Made by a program: the position numbers and the translations under genes. DNA of 54,046 nt from Microseira sp003486305 (GTDB lineage Bacteria; Cyanobacteriota; Cyanobacteriia; Cyanobacteriales; Aerosakkonemataceae), in assembly GCA_031969655.1 (NCBI GenBank), contig DALYJX010000017.1, positions 1 to 54,046 on the forward strand, read 5' to 3'. Position 1 is the stretch's first letter; every line of letters begins with the position of its first letter. The notes under the pieces are model-generated. The model ran no database searches and was not told the origin of the DNA. It was given only the letters and a program-made list of their open reading frames with translations. This document shows, in pieces, positions 1 through 7,604 of the stretch.

Positions 1-41
1 CTGGGCATCTTGCCTGCCTTTTAGTCGATGACGGGCGAGAC

Positions 42-86
42 GCCCATCCCACAAGAGAAGAAAAACAACTTTCTTGTGGGGTGGGC
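42..86. repeat. Hairpin of a dispersed GCCCATCCCACAAG repeat
   Basis: Arms at 42-56 and 72-86 are inverted copies (14 of 15 match) around a short A-rich loop. The surrounding 1-115 also holds two direct copies of a GGGCATCTTGCCTGCC-like string. Related elements occur at 5531-5585, 16533-16587, 32113-32232 and 46935-47008, so this is one member of a dispersed intergenic family. No gene is visible in 1-152. Confidence 0.7.
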
Positions 87-152
87 ATCTTGGCTGCCTT
101 TTAGTCCATGACTGGATATTTTTGAATTTTCTATGATTAAAAAAGTAGAGCT

Positions 153-1001
153 TTAATCTAGATTAATTTCCATTAGTCTAATCGCTTCAAATAGATCGAT
201 GTCATTGTCAGTAAATGCACAAATATCAAAATAATGAACCGCAGGGGTTCCACTTTTTTTTCGATTCGAGGCTAGATAAGCTGTAAGATCGAGAAACCTA
301 TCGTACTCTTGATTAGACAAGCTAATTAAATAATTCCCATAGTTATCATAAACGATGAAATATTCATACCCTATATCAAATAAAGTTTGAATAGTTTCTA
401 GTCCTGCTTCTTCTCCCTTATGGTTGAAAGTAATATCGTACTCAAAATACAAAACTGGACAAAGTTTATTAATAAACTCAATAGATGTTTGAATAATATA
501 AAAATCGAAACCATCAGTATCAATTTTGAGGAGTTTTGAATTTTGGAAACTAGGATAATGAGAGAGAATTGATGCCAGACTCTTTGTTGGAACAACTGCC
601 GTGCCTTCAAAAGATTCGATCGCATCAACAATTGATGCTGTTCCTCCGCTGCTAAACATACGATCGAGATTGACTAATTCTCCATCGCTACCAACAAAAC
701 ATTCCTCTATTTCAATTCCACCAATTGTGAGAGCATTTTGTTTAAGATATTAAATAAAATTAGGATTGCCTTCAATACACAACACAGGGATATCTGAATA
801 TTGTCTAATCAAAGCTGCACTGTCTCCCACATTTGCCCCTATATCAATAGCTGAGGATTTAGGGTACTTTTCAAAAATGGCATGAGCAATATAACCCAAA
901 GCCTTATCATATCTCAACCACGTCGATTGATAGGCGTCTAGTAAATGGTCAGAGGGCAAAATAATTTGGTAACGACCAATCTGGTATTCCTTTGACATCA
1001 T
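153..1001 (-). pseudogene. FkbM-family SAM methyltransferase interrupted by one in-frame stop
   Basis: Two open segments (1001-750 and 659-153, minus strand) lie in the same frame and are separated only by a TAA at 750-752. Reading through gives about 282 residues. The first part has the SAM-binding motif AIDIGANVGDS (about residues 50-60); the second has KIDTDGFDFYII, the conserved acidic motif of FkbM methyltransferases. The codons between the TAA and the next Met read smoothly (YLKQNALTIGG and on), so the lesion looks like a single substitution at codon 84, for example from AAA, GAA or CAA. FkbM enzymes O-methylate sugars or polyketides; the substrate is unknown. A sequencing error or stop readthrough cannot be excluded. 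Confidence 0.8.
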
Positions 1002-1083
1002 GATTTTTGCAGTCTATGATTTAATTTTTACTTTTATCATAATTTATAACCACCAGATCCAAGTATACACTTAGCAAGATCGC

Positions 1084-1296
1084 TCACTCTTCCACAATCT
1101 CCACCAAGTCTTCAATTATCACATCAAAGGTGCGATCGAGGTTTTTTAGGGAAATAAAGTCAACCGTGGACATTCCTGGACAGCGCGCATAGTGTTTAAC
1201 TGTGTTGTAAACCACCCCAGAACGTTCGGCAACTTCCTTAAATGTCCAACCCTTCTGTGCCGCTAGTTCTCTAACTTTTACTCTAACTAACCCCAT
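1084..1296 (-). CDS. Small XRE/Cro-C1-type HTH regulator, array copy A
   Basis: A 70-residue protein that is almost all helix-turn-helix: GWTFKEVAERSGVVYNTVKHYAR gives the HTH core (about residues 15-38) and an acidic tail ends in EDLVEIVEE. It is a DNA-binding protein of the single-domain Cro/C1 type. The start is set at MGLVRV to match the paralogues; an upstream in-frame ATG at 1320 would add eight unconserved residues. It is the most diverged of four tandem paralogues and the last in the direction of transcription. No strong ribosome-binding site is visible. Targets unknown; autoregulation through the spacer inverted repeats is a guess. Confidence 0.75.
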   Translation of the reverse strand: MGLVRVKVRELAAQKGWTFKEVAERSGVVYNTVKHYARCPGMSTVDFISLKNLDRTFDVIIEDLVEIVEE

Positions 1297-1468
1297 GCTT
1301 GACAGAAGGTGGTATCCCACCTAAAAATAATTCATAACTTAAAAGCGATCGCTCCCAAGCCTGGAAAACTAAAGAGCGATCGCTAAAAATGCCCCAAAAC
1401 ATGGCAGACAGATATTATGGTATCAAGTCCAGCACAGGGATCGCAAATTGCAGGCGTAGAGCGTGAGC

Positions 1469-1681
1469 TTACTCCTCAATAATTTCAACCAAATCTTCAA
1501 TCATCACATCGAACGTCCGCGCCAGCTTGTAGATAGCGGTAAAGTCAACCATTGACATTTCAGAACGGCGAGCATAGCTTTTCACTGTGCTGTATATTAC
1601 CCCGGAACGCTCAGCAACCTCCTTAAGTGTCCAGCCTTTCTCAGCTGCCATTTCGCGAATTTTTAGTCTGACTAAACCCAT
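1469..1681 (-). CDS. Small XRE/Cro-C1-type HTH regulator, array copy B
   Basis: A 70-residue paralogue of its neighbours: GWTLKEVAERSGVIYSTVKSYAR is the HTH and the C-terminus is FDVMIEDLVEIIEE. The frame stays open upstream to 1879 through copy C, but conservation begins at the Met at 1681, exactly 385 bp from the starts of copies A and C. The spacer to copy A is about 172 bp, so each copy may have its own promoter. It contains the extra Arg-Ser-Glu variant (ARRSEMSM) where other copies have CPGM or SPGM, a position just behind the recognition helix that could alter operator preference. Confidence 0.8.
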   Translation of the reverse strand: MGLVRLKIREMAAEKGWTLKEVAERSGVIYSTVKSYARRSEMSMVDFTAIYKLARTFDVMIEDLVEIIEE

Positions 1682-1847
1682 GCTTGACAAAGGCCGCAAT
1701 TGCATCCTAAGATAATCACAGTTTAAAAGCGATCGCCCCCCAGTCTGACAAACACAAGGGCGATCGCCAAATACCCCAAAAATGGGAGACACATATATGG
1801 TATCAAGTCCAGCAGTGCATCGCAAATTGCCAGCGTAGAGCGTGAGC

Positions 1848-2066
1848 TTACTCTTCCAGGATTTCCACCAAGTCTTCAATCATTACATCGAACGTCCGCG
1901 CCAACCTGTGTATGTAAGCGAAGTTAACGGTTGTCATCCCCGGACACTGAGCATAGTTTCTGATTGTGCTATAGCCTACACCAGAACGGTCGGCAACTTC
2001 TTTGAGCGTCCAACCCTTATCAGCAGCAAACTCTCGAATTCGCAACCTAACTAAGCCCTTGCCCAT
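1848..2066 (-). CDS. Small XRE/Cro-C1-type HTH regulator, array copy C
   Basis: A 72-residue HTH protein beginning MGKGLVRLRIREF, with HTH core GWTLKEVADRSGVGYSTIRNYAQ and the family tail FDVMIEDLVEILEE. An alternative start at 2081 adds five residues. It shares with copy D the extra Lys-Gly near the N-terminus, so C and D look like the most recent duplicates. The spacer to copy B is 166 bp and carries an 11-bp inverted repeat built on two HIP1 sites. It is predicted to bind DNA as a dimer, as the single-domain family usually does; the regulon is unknown. Confidence 0.8.
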   Translation of the reverse strand: MGKGLVRLRIREFAADKGWTLKEVADRSGVGYSTIRNYAQCPGMTTVNFAYIHRLARTFDVMIEDLVEILEE

Positions 2067-2113
2067 CTTGACAAATGACAATCTGCTGTCGTTTAATGTC
2101 TTTATCTTTAAAA

Positions 2114-2152
2114 GCGATCGCCCTCCCGTCTACCAAACTGTAGGGCGATCGC
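2114..2152. promoter_or_regulatory. Paired-HIP1 inverted repeat conserved in every array spacer
   Basis: GCGATCGCCCT (2114-2124) and AGGGCGATCGC (2142-2152) form an 11-bp inverted repeat. Equivalent pairs lie at 1344-1384 (AGCGATCGCT twice), 1729-1767 (GCGATCGCCC/GGGCGATCGC) and 2501-2540. Flanking bases change on both arms together, so pairing is kept. The position between each regulator and the next unit suits an operator or a transcription terminator; neither can be shown from sequence alone. Confidence 0.5.
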
Positions 2153-2233
2153 CAAATACCCCAAAAATGGGAGACAGATATATGGTATCAACACATCTGG
2201 TGCGATCGCAAATTGCCAGCGTAGAGCGTGAGC

Positions 2234-2452
2234 TTACTCCTCCAGAATTTCAACCAAGTCTTCAATCATTACATCGAACGTCCGCGCCAGCTTATGAATG
2301 GCAGCAAAGTCAACCATTGCCATTCCAGGAGAACGGGCGTAGTTGCTAATTGTACTATAGCCAACACCGGAGCGTTGAGCAACTTCCTTGAGAGTCCAGC
2401 CTCTTTCAGCCGCAAACTCTCGCACCCGTAACCTCACTAAGCCTTTACTCAT
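2234..2452 (-). CDS. Small XRE/Cro-C1-type HTH regulator, array copy D
   Basis: A 72-residue protein, MSKGLVRLRVREF at the start, HTH core GWTLKEVAQRSGVGYSTISNYAR and tail FDVMIEDLVEILEE. It is the copy adjacent to, and divergent from, the 2556 gene; the 103-bp gap between them would hold both promoters. As the only copy next to an intact partner gene, it may represent the ancestral arrangement from which the other three arose. The paralogues differ mostly around the recognition helix (STISN, STIRN, STVKS, NTVKH), suggesting they may not bind identical sites. Confidence 0.8.
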   Translation of the reverse strand: MSKGLVRLRVREFAAERGWTLKEVAQRSGVGYSTISNYARSPGMAMVDFAAIHKLARTFDVMIEDLVEILEE

Positions 2453-2555
2453 ATTGACAAGTTACAAGATTTTGGATTAAATCAAAGAGTGATTTAATAT
2501 AGCGATCGCTCCCAAGCGTGGAAAACTAAAGGGCGATCGCCAAAATACCCAAAAA

Positions 2556-3062
2556 ATGGGAGACAAATATATGGTATCAACACCTGAGCCGAGATCGCAA
2601 AGTGTTCTAGATTCGCGATCGCTAAACATCCGAGAATCGAAAATCATCCATAGATCCGCAATAGTACACCACCTGGCGAGATTTGTTACAGAGGAAACAG
2701 TCGCCCTACTGTTCAAGATAGCGCCCGAACAGATTGAGCGCATCGAATGCTGGCAATATGTAGTATACGTTCACGGCGTAGGGGTGAGTTGCTTCGTCAG
2801 TTATGCCGATTTTCCGCCGATTTTGGCAGTTGATGCACCCACAGCTAAAGATTTCGTGAGATGGCGCAAGCGGTGGAGGAGTAAGTTTGCGCCCCAGTTT
2901 TGGCAGGAATTTTACACCCATCAATTCGAGTGCGCCTTCTCGATAGCTAAGTTGTTTGAGTGGGGACAATTGGTAGGATTGGTGAAATCGGCATTGTCAG
3001 AGGCGGTATTGCAGAAGTTGCGAACAGTGTTTGCATCGGAGAAAATGTGTTTGGAGTTTTGA
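2556..3062 (+). CDS. Conserved-looking hypothetical protein divergent from the HTH array
   Basis: 168 residues, soluble, rich in Trp and basic residues in the C-terminal half (DFVRWRKRWRSKFAPQFWQEF, about 108-128). No catalytic motif is recognised. The first dozen codons (MGDKYMVST) are repeated in three upstream spacers, so either this is the true start and its 5' end was copied with the regulator, or translation starts further in and the string is promoter-proximal DNA. The divergent pairing with a small HTH gene resembles regulator-target or toxin-antitoxin architecture, but the toxin idea has no direct support. Function not assigned. Confidence 0.65.
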   Translation: MGDKYMVSTPEPRSQSVLDSRSLNIRESKIIHRSAIVHHLARFVTEETVALLFKIAPEQIERIECWQYVVYVHGVGVSCFVSYADFPPILAVDAPTAKDFVRWRKRWRSKFAPQFWQEFYTHQFECAFSIAKLFEWGQLVGLVKSALSEAVLQKLRTVFASEKMCLEF

Positions 3063-3156
3063 GCAAAAATTGTGTAACTGTTAATCAATCGCAGCTTTGC
3101 GACCCAAGTTGGCTTAGTATATATAAGTCCAGACTCAATCAGACTTGGGTATCATT

Positions 3157-4209
3157 ATGATTTTAGCATTAATTCTGGGAATAGTAGGTGTTTTAGCTGG
3201 AGCAGCTTTAACATATTGGCTAATGCAACAAAAACTTGAGGAGCAAAAACAAGACTATTTAGAGCAAAGTCGCCAACTCCAGAATAATTTAGAAAGCAGC
3301 CACGAGTCGCGAATGCAAGAAACTATTAAATCCTTGCAAAAAGATTTCGATAATCAGTTAACCAAGACAAAAGAGCAATTAGAAGCTGCTCATCAATCGC
3401 AGATGCAAGCAACAATTCAATCTTGGCAAACCGACTACCAAAATCAGTTGAAAGAATTAGAAACTGCTCACGAGTCGCGGATGCAAGAAGCAATTAAATC
3501 GCATTTAACAAAAACTACTGAAGAGTTAGAAACTGCTCATCAATCGCGGATGCAAGCAACAATTCAATCTTTGCAAACCGACTACCAAAATCAGATAAAA
3601 GAATTAGAAACTGCTCACGAGTTGCGGATGCAGGAAACTATCAACTCTCTGGAAGCCAAGTATCAAAGTCAATTACAACAACGCGAGCGTTTATTAGATT
3701 GGGCACCACAAACTGCACCGATTCAGTATGATTCTCCAGCGGCAGTTGCTCTGGAGCAAGAGGTTGTTGCTTCTCCTATTAAAGCTAGGGATAGTGCTAA
3801 GAAAGAACCGCAGGAATTAGGCGAAAAAATACTGGCTTGGGGAGAAAGTGGAGCAAATATGTATATTTCCCCCTTGCTTGAATTGGTTTATAACTCTGAT
3901 AGTTATATTCGCCAGAATGTTGCATTAGCTTTGGGAAAAATTACGGCTTCTAAAACTAACCGTTTTGATTGCGATCGCGTTATTTCCGTTTTAGGCAAAT
4001 TAACCAAAGATCCAGCCGCTTCGGTGCGTCAGTCTGCGGTAGAAGCATTAGGGAAAATTAAATCCGAGCGGGTTATACCGTTTATCCAAAATGCTTTACG
4101 CGACTCGGATGGGAATGTAGTAAAATCTGCCAGTGCTGCCTTGAATCAAGTGAAATTTTATCGCCTGAGTCAGGGGAGTAAACCTGCTAAAACGCAACGG
4201 AAGCGGTAA
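3157..4209 (+). CDS. Membrane-anchored coiled-coil protein with C-terminal HEAT repeats
   Basis: About 350 residues from the ATG at 3157 (a TTG at 3145 is also in frame). Residues 2-23 form one membrane segment (ILALILGIVGVLAGAALTYWL). Residues 25-190 are a Gln/Glu-rich coiled coil made of five near-copies of an ESRMQETIKSLQ-type unit starting LE(T/A/S)(A/S)H. Residues 225-340 hold HEAT-like repeats (SYIRQNVALALGKI; ASVRQSAVEALGKI; GNVVKSASAALNQV). The layout suggests a scaffold that holds a HEAT platform away from the membrane on a repeat-expanded stalk. The partner is unknown. The basic C-terminus (KPAKTQRKR) is unusual but of unclear meaning. Confidence 0.85.
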   Translation: MILALILGIVGVLAGAALTYWLMQQKLEEQKQDYLEQSRQLQNNLESSHESRMQETIKSLQKDFDNQLTKTKEQLEAAHQSQMQATIQSWQTDYQNQLKELETAHESRMQEAIKSHLTKTTEELETAHQSRMQATIQSLQTDYQNQIKELETAHELRMQETINSLEAKYQSQLQQRERLLDWAPQTAPIQYDSPAAVALEQEVVASPIKARDSAKKEPQELGEKILAWGESGANMYISPLLELVYNSDSYIRQNVALALGKITASKTNRFDCDRVISVLGKLTKDPAASVRQSAVEALGKIKSERVIPFIQNALRDSDGNVVKSASAALNQVKFYRLSQGSKPAKTQRKR

Positions 4210-4307
4210 TTTTTTCAACCGCTACAGACGCAGAAAACTCAGAGGAAAGAGAGAAGAAGAAGTGATTGTAGTTGAGACGCTTACTAGGGGGCGTCTCTAT
4301 TATTTTA

Positions 4308-4505
4308 ATGGCGTTAAAGGTTACCAATTTTGCTAGAATTAACATAATCTCTTCGTTGGGAAGTCTAATTTTTGGTTTTTCTCTCGGATACAAACTTTCA
4401 ATTGCTTTTGTATCTTACTCGATAACTGTAGCAGCAGCCTTCACAAATAAATTTTCGAGCAATGATGTTAAAAAACAATCGAACGATATACCCAGGAGGC
4501 GATGA
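4308..4505 (+). CDS. Possible small membrane protein
   Basis: Starting at the Met at 4308 this would be 65 residues with one or two hydrophobic stretches (IISSLGSLIFGFSLGY; IAFVSYSITVAAAF) and a basic tail. No family is recognised and no ribosome-binding site is clear. The frame also opens 36 bases earlier. It fills much of the 437-bp gap between 4209 and 4647, which otherwise shows nothing; it may be chance. Confidence 0.3.
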   Translation: MALKVTNFARINIISSLGSLIFGFSLGYKLSIAFVSYSITVAAAFTNKFSSNDVKKQSNDIPRRR

Positions 4506-4646
4506 ATCTAATCTTGGCAGGCGTCGGAAAGCAAGAAAAAGTAGGGATCGTTTAAGGTGGGGAAACTGGCATAAAATGTTGGCTTACTAGAGCAAAATTT
4601 TAGATAAACTAATGAAGTGTAACACGATCTCAATCCAGTAAAATCC

Positions 4647-5105
4647 ATGTCTATAACTCGTGCATTTGCTCTTCTGGCACCCGTCCCAGAAATTGATCTG
4701 ATTTCAGCCAAAGAAGTCTGCGCTCAACAAGGCAAAGTGGCCTTTGGCAGTCGTTTGTTTGAGTTGTTTCGCAAAATAGATACAATTAGAGGCGAAGACG
4801 AAATGAATGTTTTTATTTACGCTTCGATGCCAGAAGAATCAATTGGAGCGATGGTATCTTGGCAAGGCGTATACGTGGGACATGTGGAGGCGCGCCGTAA
4901 CGGTACTCACCCTGGTGGAGCTAAATTCCGCCCAACGACTGCTTATGAAACGGATAAGTCAAATGCCTGGGTGATTTATTGGGAAGTCCGAGATTTACAA
5001 CAGATCGATCCATTCCCGATTAAGACTTTACGAGGATTTGATAAGAAAACTTGTTATCCTCCTCATTTTGTACCTGAAACTCCATTGCTGATTCAATATC
5101 CTTGA
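4647..5105 (+). CDS. Conserved-looking hypothetical protein
   Basis: 152 residues, soluble, no signal peptide. The central part (MVSWQGVYVGHVEARRNGTHPGGAKFRP split over about 72-100, then TDKSNAWVIYWEVRDL) has the look of a compact beta-rich domain; family not recognised. The N-terminus is hydrophobic-mixed (ITRAFALLAPVPEIDLI) but too polar for export. It stands alone between unrelated genes and ends 145 bp before the DUF4058 remnant. Start at the ATG in 4647 is the only good choice; codon use matches neighbours. Confidence 0.65.
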   Translation: MSITRAFALLAPVPEIDLISAKEVCAQQGKVAFGSRLFELFRKIDTIRGEDEMNVFIYASMPEESIGAMVSWQGVYVGHVEARRNGTHPGGAKFRPTTAYETDKSNAWVIYWEVRDLQQIDPFPIKTLRGFDKKTCYPPHFVPETPLLIQYP

Positions 5106-5249
5106 AATGCTAAGTTTTACTTGTTTTTAGGATTCCGGCACTTCAAAAAAACTAGAGTGGGAAATATTCACTCTAGTTTAAGGTAACCTGAAATAGAAGC
5201 GCGCGATCGCATCCAGCATCTTGAATCCCCATCTAGGAAAGTTAAATTT

Positions 5250-5435
5250 ATGCTTTCTCCTTTTCCAGGGATGAACCCTTATTTAGAAAATCCCGGATTG
5301 TGGTCAGAAGTACACAATCGATTAATCGTAAATCTAGCCGATTCTCTCGCCCCGGTGATTCCGGAGGAATATCGAGTATCGTATAGGGTGTGTTCAAAGA
5401 TCCTGGGGGGTGAAGCATTTGGAGATAAAATCTAG
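5250..5435 (+). pseudogene. DUF4058 N-terminal remnant
   Basis: The first 47 residues (FPGMNPYLENPGLWSEVHNR, then LIVNLADSLAPVIPEEYRV) are the conserved N-terminus of DUF4058, a family normally around 200-260 residues with a PD-(D/E)XK-like fold in my recollection. After YRVSYRV the family similarity stops abruptly where a hairpin repeat begins (5407), and the frame closes 10 codons later. A complementary central DUF4058 piece lies at 14531. The start ATG at 5250 is intact, so a short peptide could still be made. Confidence 0.8.
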
Positions 5436-5473
5436 GGTTTTAAACATAAATTGTCGCCCAAATGCTTCACCCC
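5407..5473. repeat. MITE-like inverted repeat at the break of the DUF4058 gene
   Basis: Perfect 16-bp arms, GGGGTGAAGCATTTGG at 5407-5422 and its reverse complement at 5458-5473, with a 35-bp centre. It begins exactly where DUF4058 similarity ends, so its insertion, with loss of downstream sequence, is the simplest cause of the truncation. Confidence 0.75.
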
Positions 5474-5530
5474 TACACATATCTAACAACAAGAGATTCT
5501 ATTTTGGATAAGTCTATTATAATTCTCCAA

Positions 5531-5585
5531 AAAACAACCTCAAGGGCAGGCAGGATGCCCACCCCACAAGAGCTTTTGCAGAAGT
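5531..5585. repeat. Dispersed 55-bp repeat, copy with twin at 16533-16587
   Basis: This 55-bp string (AAAACAACCTCAAGGGCAGG and on to TTTTGCAGAAGT) recurs at 16533-16587 with a single visible difference. It contains the small palindrome GGGCAGGCAGGATGCCC and the CCCCACAAGAG motif shared with the left-edge element. It ends directly at the stop codon of the haem peroxidase gene. Confidence 0.8.
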
Positions 5586-7346
5586 CTATTTGACAGGTGT
5601 TCCCAAGCGACGCCAGGGTGCGAAACCATTTTCCAGACCAACTAAAGCGGGTGCAAGTTCGGGATGGTGACGGCGAAGGACGGTGAGGAAAGAATTATTA
5701 TCAATCCAATCCAGACCTAATTGGGTATAAATTTCCGCTCTGTAGTCCTTGGTAAAGAAGCGATCGCTTTTCAGGCGTCGAGAAGCCATTAGAATAAATA
5801 CCCGAAAAGCAGTATCGCTAAAACCAAAACCTTCTGGCAAATCTTCGGCAAACAAACCCACCATCAAATCTACACTGTCGATGTCGTTGTTATAGACTTC
5901 GCGCAGTTCTTTCGCCCATTGTGGATTGCTGGTAATTTCTTCAAAAGATTTTACCCTCCCCCGACCCACTATTTCTCGGAAACGATTGTAGCGAGGAACG
6001 CCGCGCTCGCGATCGCGCAGAATATCCACCGCAGCTAAATCAAAAATTTCCCCGTTATCTAGGACAAGCTGACGCAGGAAGTGCGGATAATTATGCAGAG
6101 TTACGGCGCCAGGATGAGCAATCCCAAACGAGTAAAATAAATCGGACATTTTCACTTCTTCCATGAAGCTGCGAGTCCGCTTACCAAACACTTCGCGAAA
6201 CTCTTTCTTCACTACAAATCGACCATCTTGGTGTGAATAAAATTCCAATTCGTCTGGAATCAGAGGATGCATCCGATACACAGAGACGAATTCCTCAGTC
6301 AGGTAGTAAGGCGCAGTATGATGATCTGTTGACGATCCGATGATGCCACTGAGTAATTCGCTATCGCCGATGCGTCCTAAGGTCTTTTTGAAATCTTGAC
6401 CCAGTATCCCCCACCAGTTGGTATTCATGGCAATCTTGGTGGCAGGATGGGGCAGGATGGCGGGTGTCCATTCGACGGTATGGATTTTCGCTAGCAAAGC
6501 AGCGTTAATCAATCGAGCGTGGTCGAACAGCTCGTCATCGCTCCATTCGGGGTAATCTTGTTTTAGGCGATCGCAGATAGCATTATGTTCTTTGACGAAC
6601 AAAGTATGCAACATACTTAAACCCACCCACCAAGTACCGGGAAAGCCTACATCATCAATCCCATCTGTTGGGTGCATCGGCAAAAAGCCATCCTCATCAA
6701 TAATCATTTTCCCATCTACATGGGAGCGGAGTTTGTTAATAGTCTCCTGGTTACTCCCATAAATCTGGGAAGCATCCCACCAATGGGTCACCTCATTAAT
6801 AAAAGTGGGAGGGTTATTACTATCGTGGCGGGTTGGATCTGCTAAAGTTTTTTTGACCTCCATCTTGCCATATTTTTCTCGCCAAGGGTCATCCTGTGCT
6901 ACAGGAATCTCAATTTTATTATCTGGTTGGTTCTTGCCATGAGTGAACCAATCATGGGTTTGGAATTGAATCCAGGAAGCAGCATTGAGATTTAAGATAG
7001 TTGCAGGATGAAATCGATCTCGCGTCAACAACACTCGGCTAACATCGCGAGGATTTGGGTTGAGGAAATTTTTGGCATCAAATTTCGCATCAGAGAGGGG
7101 TACATTGCGTCCCATCCGGGTGCCAGCCATCCCCATTTCCGGATGTTTGAGGTCATTATAGCTGCCATCCGCAGTACGAGTTACTAAATGGCGATCGCTA
7201 GGACTTGGATCGGGTTTAGGTAGCTCATCTTTATTGGGTATTTGCGATGTATCGTGCAGGTTATTTTTCCGCAAAGCATTGCGGAACTGAAGCAGTTTAA
7301 ACAGGGCGATAGGCGTAGGTAATTTATGCCAAGGAATTCCAAACAT
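5586..7346 (-). CDS. Animal-type haem peroxidase, fatty-acid alpha-dioxygenase/cyclooxygenase-like
   Basis: 586 residues, full length for plant alpha-dioxygenase relatives. The distal haem region is FQTHDWFTHG (about 128-137). The proximal region is VYRMHPLIPDEL: Tyr357 and His360 have the Tyr-x-x-His spacing of the catalytic tyrosine and proximal haem ligand of cyclooxygenases and alpha-dioxygenases, which plain peroxidases lack. It is therefore more likely a fatty-acid dioxygenase than an H2O2 peroxidase. No signal peptide. The P450-like gene 236 bp upstream on the same strand suggests a two-step oxylipin pathway in which the P450-like protein converts the hydroperoxide. Weak SD AGGAATA before the start. 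The stop abuts a dispersed repeat. Confidence 0.9.
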   Translation of the reverse strand: MFGIPWHKLPTPIALFKLLQFRNALRKNNLHDTSQIPNKDELPKPDPSPSDRHLVTRTADGSYNDLKHPEMGMAGTRMGRNVPLSDAKFDAKNFLNPNPRDVSRVLLTRDRFHPATILNLNAASWIQFQTHDWFTHGKNQPDNKIEIPVAQDDPWREKYGKMEVKKTLADPTRHDSNNPPTFINEVTHWWDASQIYGSNQETINKLRSHVDGKMIIDEDGFLPMHPTDGIDDVGFPGTWWVGLSMLHTLFVKEHNAICDRLKQDYPEWSDDELFDHARLINAALLAKIHTVEWTPAILPHPATKIAMNTNWWGILGQDFKKTLGRIGDSELLSGIIGSSTDHHTAPYYLTEEFVSVYRMHPLIPDELEFYSHQDGRFVVKKEFREVFGKRTRSFMEEVKMSDLFYSFGIAHPGAVTLHNYPHFLRQLVLDNGEIFDLAAVDILRDRERGVPRYNRFREIVGRGRVKSFEEITSNPQWAKELREVYNNDIDSVDLMVGLFAEDLPEGFGFSDTAFRVFILMASRRLKSDRFFTKDYRAEIYTQLGLDWIDNNSFLTVLRRHHPELAPALVGLENGFAPWRRLGTPVK

Positions 7347-7490
7347 AGCAATATTCCTGAATTACAAAAGAGGGATTGATAGTCAACTAACTGCCGCTAA
7401 TTCAAAAGGTATAGCGGCAGAAGGTAAGGTGACAGTACCCTTCAGGGTACTTCTAGTTTCTAACTCTGTACGGGAGATTGCGATGCCTTT

Positions 7491-7604
7491 ACAGCGGATT
7501 ACAAATGAGCGATCAAAAGCCTTAAGGCTTCGTTTGTGTAGCGGCAGCGTTAACGCTGCCGCTACACAAACAAAGGTGTACCTCATACGGCTGCAATCCG
7601 CTGT
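7491..7604. mobile_element. 113-bp MITE family, copy alpha
   Basis: Terminal inverted repeats ACAGCGGATTACA and TGCAATCCGCTGT enclose a long central palindrome (TTTGTGTAGCGGCAGC / GCTGCCGCTACACAAA). Sister copies lie at 14390-14503, 18568-18680 and 19103-19215, all 113-114 bp. This copy lies between the P450-like and dioxygenase genes, and its right end encodes the last residues (LQRIAAV) and the stop of the P450-like protein. Confidence 0.8.

Larger units (their letters stand above)
1084..2585. repeat. Tandem array of 385-bp units, each an HTH gene plus spacer
   Basis: Four homologous small genes start at 1296, 1681, 2066 and 2452, a spacing of 385, 385 and 386 bp. The spacers are homologous too: each carries a paired HIP1 inverted repeat followed by a string beginning ATGG(G/C)AGACA and ending in TATGGTATCAA. 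That string is also the start of the plus-strand gene at 2556, so the duplicated unit spans regulator, intergenic region and the first codons of the neighbour. The leftmost unit is the most diverged. Confidence 0.9.

Noticed and set aside
1469..1879. 136-residue version of HTH copy B
   Set aside because: The N-terminal 66 residues lie over the end of copy C and the spacer; paralogue alignment and the 385-bp period place the start at 1681.
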